Part shown: one piece after another, positions 1 to 9,094 of the stretch
How the letters are laid out: each line of letters begins with the position of its first letter
Numbering within the stretch: the first letter of the stretch is position 1
Source of the DNA: CAYVBJ01 sp964449075
GTDB taxonomy: Bacteria; Bacteroidota; Rhodothermia; Balneolales; Balneolaceae
NCBI GenBank assembly: GCA_964449075.1
Contig: CAYVBJ010000010.1
Location: forward strand, 24,571 to 88,570
Reading direction: 5' to 3'
Length of the DNA: 64,000 nucleotides
Translations under genes and position numbers: made by a program
The notes under the pieces: generated by a model
Database searches by the model: none
What the model saw: only the letters and a program-made list of their open reading frames with translations
What the model was told of the DNA's origin: nothing

Positions 1-1
1 G

Positions 2-181
2 TATCGTTTTGAATACGACCCGATGCACCCTGACGCGGATGAGAACGGGATGGTTCGTTATCCTGATGTCGACCTGATTGAAGAAATGACACGCTTAATT
101 AGTGCAAACAGACTTTATGAAGCGAACCTGAGTGCGATTGAAGCGGAAAAAGAAGTTATAAAACGATCATTTGAAATTTAA
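2..181 (+). CDS. flgC: Flagellar proximal-rod protein FlgC (C-terminal part)
   Basis: The window opens inside this gene; only the last 59 residues are visible, so the start lies upstream. The fragment has the conserved FlgC ending: a YxPDV segment, then an E-M-T-R-L-I-S-A-N-R-x-Y-E-A-N helix that packs in the rod core. FlgC is one of the proximal rod proteins that join the MS ring to the distal rod in the periplasm. It heads the long plus-strand flagellar block that continues to flgE; flgB is probably just outside the window. Confidence 0.93.
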   Translation, partial: YRFEYDPMHPDADENGMVRYPDVDLIEEMTRLISANRLYEANLSAIEAEKEVIKRSFEI

Positions 182-189
182 ATGAGCAG

Positions 190-441
190 ATGGATAACAG
201 TATAAACAATATCGGGCAAAACGGTTCAGTACTCCGGGGATTTCAGAGAGTTTTTGATCAACCCGATTCTTCAATGCCGGGCAAAACCGAAGAGAAACAG
301 AATCAAATCCGGACTGCTTATGAACGGTCTGAGAAAGCAGAAGTGAGGAAAACCGTTGACGTAAAATTTTATGCCAGCAGTGGAAGTGTTTCGACTGTAA
401 ATCCCGGAGATAAAGGAAATCATTTTGATATCAATGTTTGA
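190..441 (+). CDS. Small unknown protein of the flagellar operon
   Basis: An 83-residue protein of no family I recognise, 8 bases after flgC and 36 bases before fliE. It has no signal peptide or membrane segment. The centre (about residues 33-55) is charged and likely helical; the C-terminal third is rich in Ser, Gly, Val and Asp. Its place in a tightly packed rod/MS-ring block suggests a flagellar or secretion-related role, but that is inference from position only. No antisense alternative looks better. It could be a fast-evolving assembly factor or an anti-sigma-like protein; the sequence does not decide. Confidence 0.6.
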   Translation: MDNSINNIGQNGSVLRGFQRVFDQPDSSMPGKTEEKQNQIRTAYERSEKAEVRKTVDVKFYASSGSVSTVNPGDKGNHFDINV

Positions 442-477
442 CATTTTGAAACCTGCAATCAAAAAAAAAATAATTAA

Positions 478-798
478 ATGGCACAAGAAGCAATCAGCTT
501 AATTCAATCCATACAAAAGCAGCCCGGCACTGAGGGAATGAGTGAACTGCGGCGGCTGCGTCCTGCTGAAACCGGTGATGAGTCATTTGCTGATATGATC
601 CGGGATGCAGTCAATTCCGTTGATCAAATGCAGAAGAGCGCAGAGAGCAGTGCGGAGGCTGTGATAGCAGGAGATGAAGAGAACATACATGAAGTAATGA
701 TTGCAATGGAAAAAGCACAGCTCAGCTTTCAACTGATGGTTGAAATAAGAAACCGGGCTGTTGATACCTACCAGGAACTTAGCAGAATGCAGATTTAA
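478..798 (+). CDS. fliE: Flagellar MS-ring/rod junction protein FliE
   Basis: A 106-residue protein with the FliE pattern. A variable N-terminus is followed by helices that contain F-x-D-M-I-R-D-A-V-N-S-V-D and, near the C-terminus, the conserved H-E-V-M-I-A-M-E-K-A and L-M-V-E-I-R-N-R segments. FliE connects the FliF MS ring to the proximal rod and is the first rod-type substrate of the export apparatus. Length is normal for the family. It lies 18 bases upstream of fliF, consistent with co-transcription. The start has only an A-rich stretch ahead of it and no clear Shine-Dalgarno sequence. Confidence 0.95.
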   Translation: MAQEAISLIQSIQKQPGTEGMSELRRLRPAETGDESFADMIRDAVNSVDQMQKSAESSAEAVIAGDEENIHEVMIAMEKAQLSFQLMVEIRNRAVDTYQELSRMQI

Positions 799-816
799 TC
801 TCAGTATAAAATATAG

Positions 817-2433
817 ATGGCACGATATATAGCAGCATTTAAAAACTTTTTCAGTCCCCTTAGCGGAGCCCAGAAAGCACTGTTCGGACTATTCTCCCTT
901 GGAATTATTTTAATTATGGGGCTTATGTTTTACTGGGCACTTCAACCGAGTTATGCAATGCTTTTCGGTTCGCTATCACCCGATTCAGCTAATGAGATTG
1001 TTGAAGAACTGCGGAGCCAGGGAGTTCCATACGAATTGCGTGATAACGGAAAAACAATTGCAGTGCCACGCAGCCAGGTATATGATCTGCGGTTACAATT
1101 TGCAGCCCAGGGAGTAACCGGTAGTGAATATAAAGGGTATGAACTTTTCGATGAAAACTCACTCGGAATGACCGATTTTATGCAGCGGCTGAACCAAAAA
1201 CGAGCGCTCGAGGGTGAACTGGCACGTACAATTAACAATCTTGATCAAGTTGACGGATCACGGATACATATTGTTCTGCCTGAGCGCTCACCATTTCAGG
1301 AAACAACAGTGCAGCCCTCAGCGTCTGTGATACTGAATTTAAACAGGGGCAGAAAACTTGCAAAAGATCAGATTGAAGGAATCGGTTCATTAATTGCAGG
1401 GAGTGTGGAAGGACTTACCATCGACAATGTAGTGATTCTGGATCACCTCGGTAACAGGATATCTGAAAACGTGCTTGTAAGCAGCGAAGTTTCTGCAAGT
1501 TCAGCCCAGATCCGGGTTCGCCAGGATATGGAAACCTACCTTACAAATAAAGGACAGTCTATGCTCGACCGTGTGCTGGGCCCGGGTAACAGCATTTTGA
1601 GGATTTCAACCGAGCATAATTTTGATAAAGTATTAAGAGAAATGGATTTGATCGATCCGGAAAGCAGAACGATTATCTCTGAAGAGCGTCGAACCACCCG
1701 AAATACAGACGAATCACGGGAAACAATACGGGCGAATGAGGAGGTTGAGCCTTTTGTGCGGAATAACCGGGAAGACGAATCGACAGTTCAGGTCAGAAAT
1801 TACGAGGTAAACAAAACCAGGGAACAACAGGAAAAAGGGGTAGGAGAGATAACTAGAATCAGTGCGTCTATTTTACTTGATCACAAGCAGGTTGTTGGCA
1901 CAGGTGAAACTAACGAGATATCCTATGAACCATATTCAGATGCTGAAATAAATGAAATTCAACGGGTAATGAGCAGTGCTATCGGAATAGACCCGGCCAG
2001 GGGTGACGAAGTAGTTGTTACCCAGCTACGTTTCCAGGATCCTTTTGCTGATGATACCGGAACCGGAGGGTGGCTGATGCAGAATCTTCCGATCTCTGAT
2101 ATAGTAAGATACCTGTTTCTCTCTGTAGTTATGATTGTAATTGCAGTGATGGTATTCAGGATGACTAAGAATTTCAGCGTTGAACTCGATCCGCTGATTG
2201 CCGGTAGTGATAAACCTGAGAAATCTCTGAAAGAAGGTGATAAAGGCAAATATCTTGAAGGAGAAACTGCAGAAGAAGAGGACGATATTTACGGCAAGAA
2301 ACTGAGTGATGAAGCCAGAAGAAAACTGAAAAGAGCAACTCAGAGAACGGAAGAGATAAACAGCTTTGTGGATGAGAGTGCAGCTGAGGCTGCTGCTTTA
2401 TTGCGAACCATGATTAACCAGCGAACAGCATAA
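817..2433 (+). CDS. fliF: Flagellar MS-ring protein FliF
   Basis: A 538-residue inner-membrane ring protein. A first transmembrane helix lies at about residues 20-45, followed by the periplasmic ring-building domains, including the L-A-R-T-I-N-N-L-D segment and the I-V-L-P-E-R motif. A second transmembrane helix is near residues 425-450, and an acidic cytoplasmic tail binds FliG. FliF forms the platform on which switch, rod and export gate assemble. The stretch around residues 285-345 is rich in Glu, Arg and Asn, as usual for the variable periplasmic part. The gene is 12 bases from fliG. Confidence 0.97.
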   Translation: MARYIAAFKNFFSPLSGAQKALFGLFSLGIILIMGLMFYWALQPSYAMLFGSLSPDSANEIVEELRSQGVPYELRDNGKTIAVPRSQVYDLRLQFAAQGVTGSEYKGYELFDENSLGMTDFMQRLNQKRALEGELARTINNLDQVDGSRIHIVLPERSPFQETTVQPSASVILNLNRGRKLAKDQIEGIGSLIAGSVEGLTIDNVVILDHLGNRISENVLVSSEVSASSAQIRVRQDMETYLTNKGQSMLDRVLGPGNSILRISTEHNFDKVLREMDLIDPESRTIISEERRTTRNTDESRETIRANEEVEPFVRNNREDESTVQVRNYEVNKTREQQEKGVGEITRISASILLDHKQVVGTGETNEISYEPYSDAEINEIQRVMSSAIGIDPARGDEVVVTQLRFQDPFADDTGTGGWLMQNLPISDIVRYLFLSVVMIVIAVMVFRMTKNFSVELDPLIAGSDKPEKSLKEGDKGKYLEGETAEEEDDIYGKKLSDEARRKLKRATQRTEEINSFVDESAAEAAALLRTMINQRTA

Positions 2434-2445
2434 AATAGTATTTCA

Positions 2446-3498
2446 ATGGTAGACCAGATGTTGATGGATACGGAACAGGATGATTTTATTGAAGATCCGA
2501 AAGACCTGACAGGCGTTCAAAAAGCCGCGGTTTTTCTGATCTCTTTTGGTGTTGAAAAAGCATCAAAAATCCTCAAGGAATTGAAGGATGCAGAGGTTGA
2601 AAAAATCACAAAGGCGATATCTGAAATGAAGAATATCAGCCCGCCCGTAGTAGATTCGGTAATGGAACAGTTTCACGAACTGATGACAGACCGGCAATTT
2701 TTAGTTGAAGGCGGCCAGGATATCGCGAAAAATTTACTTGAGCAGACGAAAGGGAAAAATCAGGCAGATGAGATGTTTCGGAAATTTGAAGCCGAGAGAG
2801 GTGAAGATGCTTTCAGCATTATTCAGAACAGCGAAGTTGAAAATATTGTCCACTTTTTAAAGAATGAACATCCTCAGATTGCAGCGGTGATTCTTGCTCA
2901 CCTTAAATTGAATAAATCGGCAGAAATTTTGACCCATCTTCCGGATGATTTTCGCAGTGATGTTGCGTTGCGAATGGCCCGGCTGGGTAAAATATCCAAC
3001 GACGTGGTAGAGGAACTCTCGCATGTGATAAAGGACCAGCTAAGCAGTGAGTATACGGAGCGAAACAATATACATAAAGGAGCATCAGCTGTAGCAGGCA
3101 TTTTAAATGAGTCGGATATTGCAACTGAGCGCAGTGTTCTGGAGTCGATCGAGGCAATTGACCCAGAACTGGCAAAAGAGATCAAGGATCAGATGTTTCT
3201 CTTTGAAGATATTCTTGAGCTTGACGACAGAACCATGCAAACGATTGTATCAAAACTTGATAAACAGGATATGGTTACCGGTCTGAAGGGAGTTGATGAA
3301 AAAATTAAGGAGAAATTCCTCTCCAATATGTCAACAAGAGCCAAAGATATTCTTATAGATGACCTGGAGGCGATCGGACCTGTACACGTTAAGAAAGTTG
3401 AAGAGGCACAGCAGAATATTGTGAAATCAATTAAACAGATGGATCAGGAAGGCAAAATATCCATCCGAAACAAAGATACCGATCAAATAATTGAGTAA
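2446..3498 (+). CDS. fliG: Flagellar motor switch protein FliG
   Basis: A 350-residue C-ring protein. The N-terminal domain begins with L-T-G-V-Q-K-A-A-V-F-L-I-S and binds FliF. The middle domain has the N-E-H-P-Q-I-A-A-V-I-L-A-H-L motif that contacts FliM. The C-terminal domain contains the charged helix (L-D-D-R-T-M-Q) that interacts with MotA to generate torque. Length and domain order are typical. It is preceded by fliF and followed within a few bases by fliH. Confidence 0.97.
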   Translation: MVDQMLMDTEQDDFIEDPKDLTGVQKAAVFLISFGVEKASKILKELKDAEVEKITKAISEMKNISPPVVDSVMEQFHELMTDRQFLVEGGQDIAKNLLEQTKGKNQADEMFRKFEAERGEDAFSIIQNSEVENIVHFLKNEHPQIAAVILAHLKLNKSAEILTHLPDDFRSDVALRMARLGKISNDVVEELSHVIKDQLSSEYTERNNIHKGASAVAGILNESDIATERSVLESIEAIDPELAKEIKDQMFLFEDILELDDRTMQTIVSKLDKQDMVTGLKGVDEKIKEKFLSNMSTRAKDILIDDLEAIGPVHVKKVEEAQQNIVKSIKQMDQEGKISIRNKDTDQIIE

Positions 3499-3502
3499 GA
3501 AA

Positions 3503-4225
3503 ATGATAGAAACAATGACAGATAACAGGATACAAGGTATCAAAATTAATTATGAATCGCTTTTTAGCGGTCAAAATGGTGAATTTGATTCTAAAGGTGA
3601 AAACACATCAAAAAATGAAGAGATTTACACTGCTGAACAGGTTAAAAACCTCATCAGGGAACGTGAGAAGCAACTTCTGGAAGAGAAGGAGGCCGAGCTT
3701 GAATCAGTAAAAAAGGAGGCATACAGCCAGGGATTTGAGTCCGGCAGGAAAAAAGCAAAGGGTGAAATGAACAGCAGCATCGGTTCAGTTTTAAAAGCAT
3801 TGAAAAGCGTGGATGCTCATGTAGATGAACTGATGAACCAGGTAAAACCACACATAGCAACTATGGTGTTTGAACTTGCTGAAAAAATACTTGCACTGCC
3901 TGTTAAAAACGAAATACTAAACGAAAGGGTAACAAACGAGATCGAACAGATAATCAATGACCTGGAGTCGAATACCAGGGTAACCGTGGATGTTGCCGAA
4001 AGTGATTTAAAGATTGTAGAAAGTAGAATTGAAGCCATGCCAAATGCAGATCACATAGTTCTGCGGGCTTCAAGTGAGCTCAATCCCGGTGAGTACCGGA
4101 TAGACACAAACCGGGAGCAGATAGTAAAGCAATTCAGAAAAAACCTGCAGGATTTCAGGGAGTCGGTTAACCTTACGGAATCGACCGACAGTGAAACCGG
4201 CACAGATATCGAAACGAGGTCATAA
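3503..4225 (+). CDS. fliH: Flagellar export ATPase regulator FliH
   Basis: A 240-residue stator-stalk protein of the export ATPase. A charged coiled coil at about residues 45-100 contains an A-Y-S-Q-G-F-E-S-G-R type repeat. It is followed by the C-terminal FliH/HrpE domain (H-I-A-T-M-V-F-E-L-A-E-K-I) that binds FliI. An in-frame TTG at 3491 would overlap fliG; the ATG at 3503, just after the fliG stop, is preferred. The gene ends in a stop that overlaps the ATG of fliI. FliH anchors FliI to the C ring and feeds substrates to the gate. Confidence 0.9.
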   Translation: MIETMTDNRIQGIKINYESLFSGQNGEFDSKGENTSKNEEIYTAEQVKNLIREREKQLLEEKEAELESVKKEAYSQGFESGRKKAKGEMNSSIGSVLKALKSVDAHVDELMNQVKPHIATMVFELAEKILALPVKNEILNERVTNEIEQIINDLESNTRVTVDVAESDLKIVESRIEAMPNADHIVLRASSELNPGEYRIDTNREQIVKQFRKNLQDFRESVNLTESTDSETGTDIETRS

Positions 4226-5553
4226 TGCTTTTAACCTATATTCATGAAATATCAGACCGTATGAATGAACTTTCGCCGGATGCGAAACGGTTTGGAAAAG
4301 TATCATCTGTTATAGGAACAGTTATTGAGGCTACCGGCCTCCGGGCATCAGTCGGTGAACTACATACCATTCATACAGAGTCGGGGTACAAGATTAAAGC
4401 GGAAGTTGTAGGCATAAAAAATAACCGGACATTGCTGATGCCGCTCGACCGGGTTGAGGGAATTAAAGGTGGATGTCTTGTTGAACCGACCCCCGGATCT
4501 CTGAGTATAAAGGTATCTGATGCACTTCTGGGCCGTGTGATTGATGCAAACGGTACACCAATTGACGGAAAAGGACCTGTTACAAGAAGTACAGATTTCC
4601 CGGTACACAACGATCCGCCGGGCCCGCTTGAAAGAAAAAATATTGATTCGGTTTTGACAACCGGTATCCGTGCAATTGATGCATTTATTACAACCGGAGA
4701 AGGTCAGAGAATGGGCATTTTTGCAGGGTCAGGTGTCGGGAAAAGTACTTTAATGGGCATGATAGCAAAAGAAGCATCTGCCGATGTAAATGTGATCGCG
4801 ATGATCGGTGAGCGCGGACGCGAGGTAAAAGAGTTTATAGAAGATATACTCGGTGAAGAAGGATTGAGAAAATCCGTAGTGGTAGCCACTACATCAGATA
4901 AGGCTGCAATGAGCAGAGTAAAAGCTGCCTATACTGCCTCAGCTGTTGCTGAGTATTTCAGAGATTCAGGTAAAAATGTGTTGCTGATGATGGATTCGGT
5001 GACGCGTGTTGCAATGGCACAGCGGGAAATCGGGCTTGCCTCCGGCGAACCACCTACCACGAAAGGATATACACCCAGTGTTTTTGCGATGTTGCCGAAA
5101 CTTTTAGAGCGTGCGGGAAAGACAAAAAAAGGGAGTATAACCGGCCTTTATACGGTACTGGTCGATAATGATGATATGAATGAACCTATTGCAGATGCAG
5201 TGAGATCTATTCTGGATGGCCATATCGTGCTTTCCCGTAAGCTGGCCCATAAAAATCACTATCCCGCAATTGATGTGTTGTCAAGTGTTTCGAGAATAAT
5301 GACCCAGGTTGTGGATCCCAAACATCAGCAATTGTCACAGAAAGCAAGAGAATTGCTGGCAATTTATGCAGAAGCAGAAGATCTGATAAGCATCGGTGCT
5401 TACACGAAAGGATCCAACCCGGGAATCGACGAAGCGGTAAGTAAAATTGATGATCTCAATAACTTTTTGAAACAGAATACCGGAGATGCAGAAGAAGAGG
5501 ATCTGTGGAAAATACTATCCGGAATTGTAAACGACAGACCGGAAAATCAATAA
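4225..5553 (+). CDS. fliI: Flagellum-specific ATPase FliI
   Basis: A 442-residue F1-beta-like ATPase. It has the P-loop GSGVGKST at residues 168-175, the M-I-G-E-R-G-R-E-V segment, a Walker B region (V-L-L-M-M-D-S-V-T-R) and the A-x-R-E-I-G-L-A-S-G-E-P-P sequence characteristic of FliI. It forms a hexamer below the export gate, unfolds substrates and releases chaperones. The start overlaps the fliH stop by one base, and fliJ, its stalk partner, follows. Confidence 0.98.
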   Translation: MLLTYIHEISDRMNELSPDAKRFGKVSSVIGTVIEATGLRASVGELHTIHTESGYKIKAEVVGIKNNRTLLMPLDRVEGIKGGCLVEPTPGSLSIKVSDALLGRVIDANGTPIDGKGPVTRSTDFPVHNDPPGPLERKNIDSVLTTGIRAIDAFITTGEGQRMGIFAGSGVGKSTLMGMIAKEASADVNVIAMIGERGREVKEFIEDILGEEGLRKSVVVATTSDKAAMSRVKAAYTASAVAEYFRDSGKNVLLMMDSVTRVAMAQREIGLASGEPPTTKGYTPSVFAMLPKLLERAGKTKKGSITGLYTVLVDNDDMNEPIADAVRSILDGHIVLSRKLAHKNHYPAIDVLSSVSRIMTQVVDPKHQQLSQKARELLAIYAEAEDLISIGAYTKGSNPGIDEAVSKIDDLNNFLKQNTGDAEEEDLWKILSGIVNDRPENQ

Positions 5554-5575
5554 ATAAGAATTAAACCATTTTCGC

Positions 5576-6019
5576 ATGTTTAAATTTAAGTTGCAATCGG
5601 TTCTGAATGTTCGGCTCTATACCGAGAAAATGGAAAAGCAGAACCTTTCCGGCCTTTTGAATGAAAGAAATAATCTTATAAAAAAGATGGACCTGAAAGT
5701 AAGGCAAGTCAAAGAATTATCCGGTAACCAGGCAGATCTGGGTGAGAATAAAAATGTGCGGGAGAAGCTGGTTCAGGAGTTTCTGTTATCGGAATTAAAG
5801 GGTATATGGGAGCTGGAGAAGCAGCTGGAAATAAAGGACAGCGAAGTTGCAAAACAGAGAAACAAGTTAATAGAGGCGAACAAGGAAGTTCAGATTCTTG
5901 AAAAACTTAAACAAAAAGAGTTAGTGGAGTACGTTAGGGAAGAGGAGCGGCAGGATCAGAAGTTTCAGAATGAAGTAGCAACACAAATGTTTTATAAACA
6001 AGAGGAAGAATGGATATAA
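5576..6019 (+). CDS. fliJ: Flagellar export chaperone / ATPase stalk FliJ
   Basis: A 147-residue, almost wholly coiled-coil protein that begins with the FliJ signature F-K-F-K-L-Q-S-V-L-N-V-R. FliJ sits in the centre of the FliI ring like the gamma subunit of F1 and couples the ATPase to FlhA. Identification rests on the N-terminal signature, size, coiled-coil composition and position right after fliI. Its end overlaps the next gene by 10 bases, which suggests translational coupling. Confidence 0.88.
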   Translation: MFKFKLQSVLNVRLYTEKMEKQNLSGLLNERNNLIKKMDLKVRQVKELSGNQADLGENKNVREKLVQEFLLSELKGIWELEKQLEIKDSEVAKQRNKLIEANKEVQILEKLKQKELVEYVREEERQDQKFQNEVATQMFYKQEEEWI

Positions 6020-6597
6020 AGAACATTGGCATTACGATCGGCGTATTGGCAGGTTCATTTTTGGTGATTTTAATCCTGGTGTACCTGCTGTTTCCTGTTA
6101 TAAATCCGGAAGAGGCCGAAAAACATGAACTGGTTATGGCAGAAGAACAAACAGAAAATCAGATGATCAGTGAAACTGAATCAGAAATCAGTGATGAAGG
6201 ACAGATGACAGAGATCCCGTTCGATACAACTGAAGTTGTGAGCAAAGATTCAACATCTCAGAGAGTAACCGATAATACATCGGAGAATGAAATCAGCAAA
6301 ATGGAACAGCTTTATATCGCACAGATTGATTCACTGAAACAAGTAGTGGAAAAACTAAAAAAAGAGCATGAATTGGAGCTGCAGGAAGTGACAACTGTTC
6401 AGCTTGAAGAAAAAGTGCAGGAAACGACTAAAACTCTTTTGAGTATGGATGAGAATGCACTTGCACCAATCCTGAATGAACTGGAAGAACCGATACTGAT
6501 AAAATTGTATAACACAGCAACCGGTATGCAAAAAAGAAAATTATTGCAGTCACTCCAACCAGAAAAGGCATCCAGAATTCTAAAATTAGTTATGTAA
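6010..6597 (+). CDS. MotE-like membrane protein with MgtE-N-type domain
   Basis: A 195-residue protein. It has one transmembrane helix at residues 7-30, an acidic linker to about residue 95, a coiled coil at about 97-135, and a C-terminal helical domain with the L-S-M-D-E-N-A-L-A-P-I-L-N-E-L pattern and a P-E-K-A-S-R-I-L ending. This layout matches MotE, the periplasmic stator chaperone of some bacteria, whose C-terminal domain resembles the MgtE N-domain. It sits between fliJ and fliK, overlapping fliJ by 10 bases and fliK by one base. A role in stator or motor assembly is inferred from domain layout and context. Confidence 0.7.
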   Translation: MDIKNIGITIGVLAGSFLVILILVYLLFPVINPEEAEKHELVMAEEQTENQMISETESEISDEGQMTEIPFDTTEVVSKDSTSQRVTDNTSENEISKMEQLYIAQIDSLKQVVEKLKKEHELELQEVTTVQLEEKVQETTKTLLSMDENALAPILNELEEPILIKLYNTATGMQKRKLLQSLQPEKASRILKLVM

Positions 6598-8288
6598 TGA
6601 TACAGTTATTTACACAATCCAGGATGACGGAAGGTTTGTCAGCTAATGAAAATTCTCAGGCTGTTAAAATCAATTTATCTGACCATCAGAACGAGAATAG
6701 TTTTGGGAAACAGTTATCAGATGTTCTTCAGAAGTTTATGGGCTCCGGTGAACAAGGAGGCAATAAGAGTAAGGAACATTCCAAGGCACCTGATGGGAAT
6801 CAATTCGTTTCTGATGATACGCCTCTTATCCATACTGTTACTGATGCTGGTACTAAAGAGGAGCAGCAAATTCAAATCCGTCTTGTATCAGACAAACAGT
6901 TTAAAATGGAAGAACATCCGGGAAAGAGTGAGGTTCCGGAAAAGTTTAGCGCAGCCGAGAAAACGAGTTCAAATTTTCAAACAATTGCAAATGATTCTTC
7001 AGACGGCATAACCCTGGGAAAGATTTTAAAGGATTTACGTCCCGTGAATTTGGTGCAAAAGTCAGATGTTCAAAAACCACAGAATGATTCAGGAAATTTG
7101 GTTCAGAAGAACTCTGCAGTTGCTGAGGCAACAGAAATAAAATCAACCGGAGTTAAGCAAAATACGCAGATGAAGAATACCGGGATCGATCCGAAAGAAA
7201 TTTTTACCGGAAATAGCAACAGTTCTCATCATACTGCAGAAACTGCAGATTCATCCGGTTTTAAAGAAGGGGTGATCAGGCAAGCTGCTGCTCATTCTGA
7301 AAGCAGCCAATCTAAAGGTGGTTTTAAAATGAGTGCTGTGTTTGAAGGATTAAAGAAGCAAAGCGACCAAAATCAGGAAAAAACAACATCTGTTAATTCC
7401 CGGACTGTTAATGAAAGCGGAAAAGAAAATAACCGGATGCTGAATTCAGGCACAGATAAACCTTTCAGGGATTTAATGAATAATCAGGCAGCCGGAATTA
7501 CTGTATCAAAAGAAACTATATCTGCTGCCGAGAAAAAATCAAAAAACTCCGACAGTTCACAACTTTCGAAGCCAAAAGGGGAAGGTGAGAGGGAATCACT
7601 GAAATCCACAGAACGTATAGATTTTCAGCAGACAGAAAAAACGGTTTATAGTAAATCCAGATCCGGTCAAAAGGTGAATACCCTCAGCGGATTTGAACCG
7701 GTGCTGCCGCAAGCAGACAATGCTGATGCCGCTGAGTCCAAGAGTATAGGGGAAATTTTCAAATCAGAATCAAATGATAAGAAAACTGGTAAAAACCTTG
7801 AGCCGATCGCTTTAAAACCGGATCAGTCTGTTGTTTTTCAGCAGGCAGAGCGAAGAGATTTATCAGTGAGGCTGGCTAAAATGATAAAACAGGAACTTCA
7901 GTCCGGAAAAGCTCAGGGCCAGGGCTGGAAAAAACATCAATTTACCCTGGATGATGGAACAAAGGTTCAGTTATCTCTCAGGAAAACAGAGGGGGTGATA
8001 CAGCTTCAGCTGGGTTCGGTAAACAGCGAACTTAATAAACTGATCCAGCAACATGCACAAGAAATACGGCAGCACCTGGAAGAGCAGATGAATACGGAAG
8101 TAAATCTTCAATTTCAGGAATCAGCTTCTGAAAATGAGAATGGCCTTATGTCTGATGAAAAAACAGGCAGTGAACAGAGGGGCGAAAATAACCAGGGAAG
8201 TATCACTAACTCTGCAGAAAAACAAGTACAACACAAAGGTAACCGAACCAGGTTATTTGGATTTAACAATAATGAATGGACAGCCTAA
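6597..8288 (+). CDS. fliK: Flagellar hook-length control protein FliK
   Basis: A 563-residue protein. Roughly the first 420 residues are low complexity, rich in Ser, Asn, Lys, Gln and Glu, as expected of the secreted ruler part. The C-terminal domain (about 425-510) has the FliK_C pattern with V-Q-L-S-L-R-K-T-E-G-V-I-Q-L-Q-L and a helix ending in I-R-Q-H-L-E-E-Q. FliK measures hook length and triggers the FlhB specificity switch. It is at the long end of the family. It ends 14 bases before flgD, the hook cap gene. Confidence 0.88.
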   Translation: MIQLFTQSRMTEGLSANENSQAVKINLSDHQNENSFGKQLSDVLQKFMGSGEQGGNKSKEHSKAPDGNQFVSDDTPLIHTVTDAGTKEEQQIQIRLVSDKQFKMEEHPGKSEVPEKFSAAEKTSSNFQTIANDSSDGITLGKILKDLRPVNLVQKSDVQKPQNDSGNLVQKNSAVAEATEIKSTGVKQNTQMKNTGIDPKEIFTGNSNSSHHTAETADSSGFKEGVIRQAAAHSESSQSKGGFKMSAVFEGLKKQSDQNQEKTTSVNSRTVNESGKENNRMLNSGTDKPFRDLMNNQAAGITVSKETISAAEKKSKNSDSSQLSKPKGEGERESLKSTERIDFQQTEKTVYSKSRSGQKVNTLSGFEPVLPQADNADAAESKSIGEIFKSESNDKKTGKNLEPIALKPDQSVVFQQAERRDLSVRLAKMIKQELQSGKAQGQGWKKHQFTLDDGTKVQLSLRKTEGVIQLQLGSVNSELNKLIQQHAQEIRQHLEEQMNTEVNLQFQESASENENGLMSDEKTGSEQRGENNQGSITNSAEKQVQHKGNRTRLFGFNNNEWTA

Positions 8289-8302
8289 AAAGCGAGGAAA
8301 CA

Positions 8303-8971
8303 ATGGAAATTAACGGAATCAGTCAGGCATTAGCAGGAAACGCACAAAGCGCTGCCGGCGCAAACGGTGAGCTGGGTAAAAATGAGTTTTTACAGCTGCT
8401 TGTTGCGCAGCTCCAGAACCAGGATCCCATTAACCCAATGGAAGGTACAGAGTTTGCAACGCAACTGGCTCAGTTCAATTCGGTTGAGCAGCTCATCAAT
8501 ATGAATAGCGGGATTCAAAACCTGACCCAGATGCAGGAGGTTATGAGCAATGGATTGAATAATTCCCTTGCATCATCACTGGCAGGTAAGTCAGTGAAAG
8601 TGCTTGGCAACCAAATCTCTACTGCTGAAAACGGCACAACAGATATCAGCTTCAGAATCAACCGGCTGGCTTCTGATGTGGAACTTACTGTTCGCGATTT
8701 AAATGGCACTGTGATGCACACTGATACCTTGAAAAATTTAGGTGCCGGCGATCACGACTGGAGCTGGAATGGCAAAACAGATGACGGACGCAAAGTACCT
8801 GAAGGCGTTTATACAGTTGAGATCAAAGCAAAGAATGGTGATCAAAATATTGCAGCTCTTCCATTTATGGAAGGAGAAGTGGAGAAGGTAAGATTTACCG
8901 GTGAGGGTGTAAAACTGCTGGTGAACGGAGTTTTGGTATCACTCGGTGACGTAGAAGAGATCGGGATATAA
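8303..8971 (+). CDS. flgD: Flagellar hook-capping protein FlgD
   Basis: A 222-residue hook cap protein. The N-terminus has the family signature L-G-K-N-E-F-L-Q-L-L-V-A-Q-L-Q-N-Q-D-P, followed by E-F-A-T-Q-L-A-Q-F-N-S-V-E-Q. The C-terminal part is an FlgD Ig-like domain with W-S-W-N-G-K-T-D-D-G. FlgD caps the growing hook and guides FlgE polymerisation. An earlier in-frame ATG at 8276 would overlap fliK; the ATG at 8303 has GAGG five bases upstream and gives the usual N-terminus, so it is chosen. Confidence 0.95.
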   Translation: MEINGISQALAGNAQSAAGANGELGKNEFLQLLVAQLQNQDPINPMEGTEFATQLAQFNSVEQLINMNSGIQNLTQMQEVMSNGLNNSLASSLAGKSVKVLGNQISTAENGTTDISFRINRLASDVELTVRDLNGTVMHTDTLKNLGAGDHDWSWNGKTDDGRKVPEGVYTVEIKAKNGDQNIAALPFMEGEVEKVRFTGEGVKLLVNGVLVSLGDVEEIGI

Positions 8972-9094
8972 ATTTTTTGGAGCTTAAGAACTAAAAAATC
9001 CAAACAAATAATTTTCAAATAAACAAAAACAGAAACGGGAAATACTCCCTGCAGCCAACCAACAGAGGCTGAATTAAATAAAAGAGGATCAATT

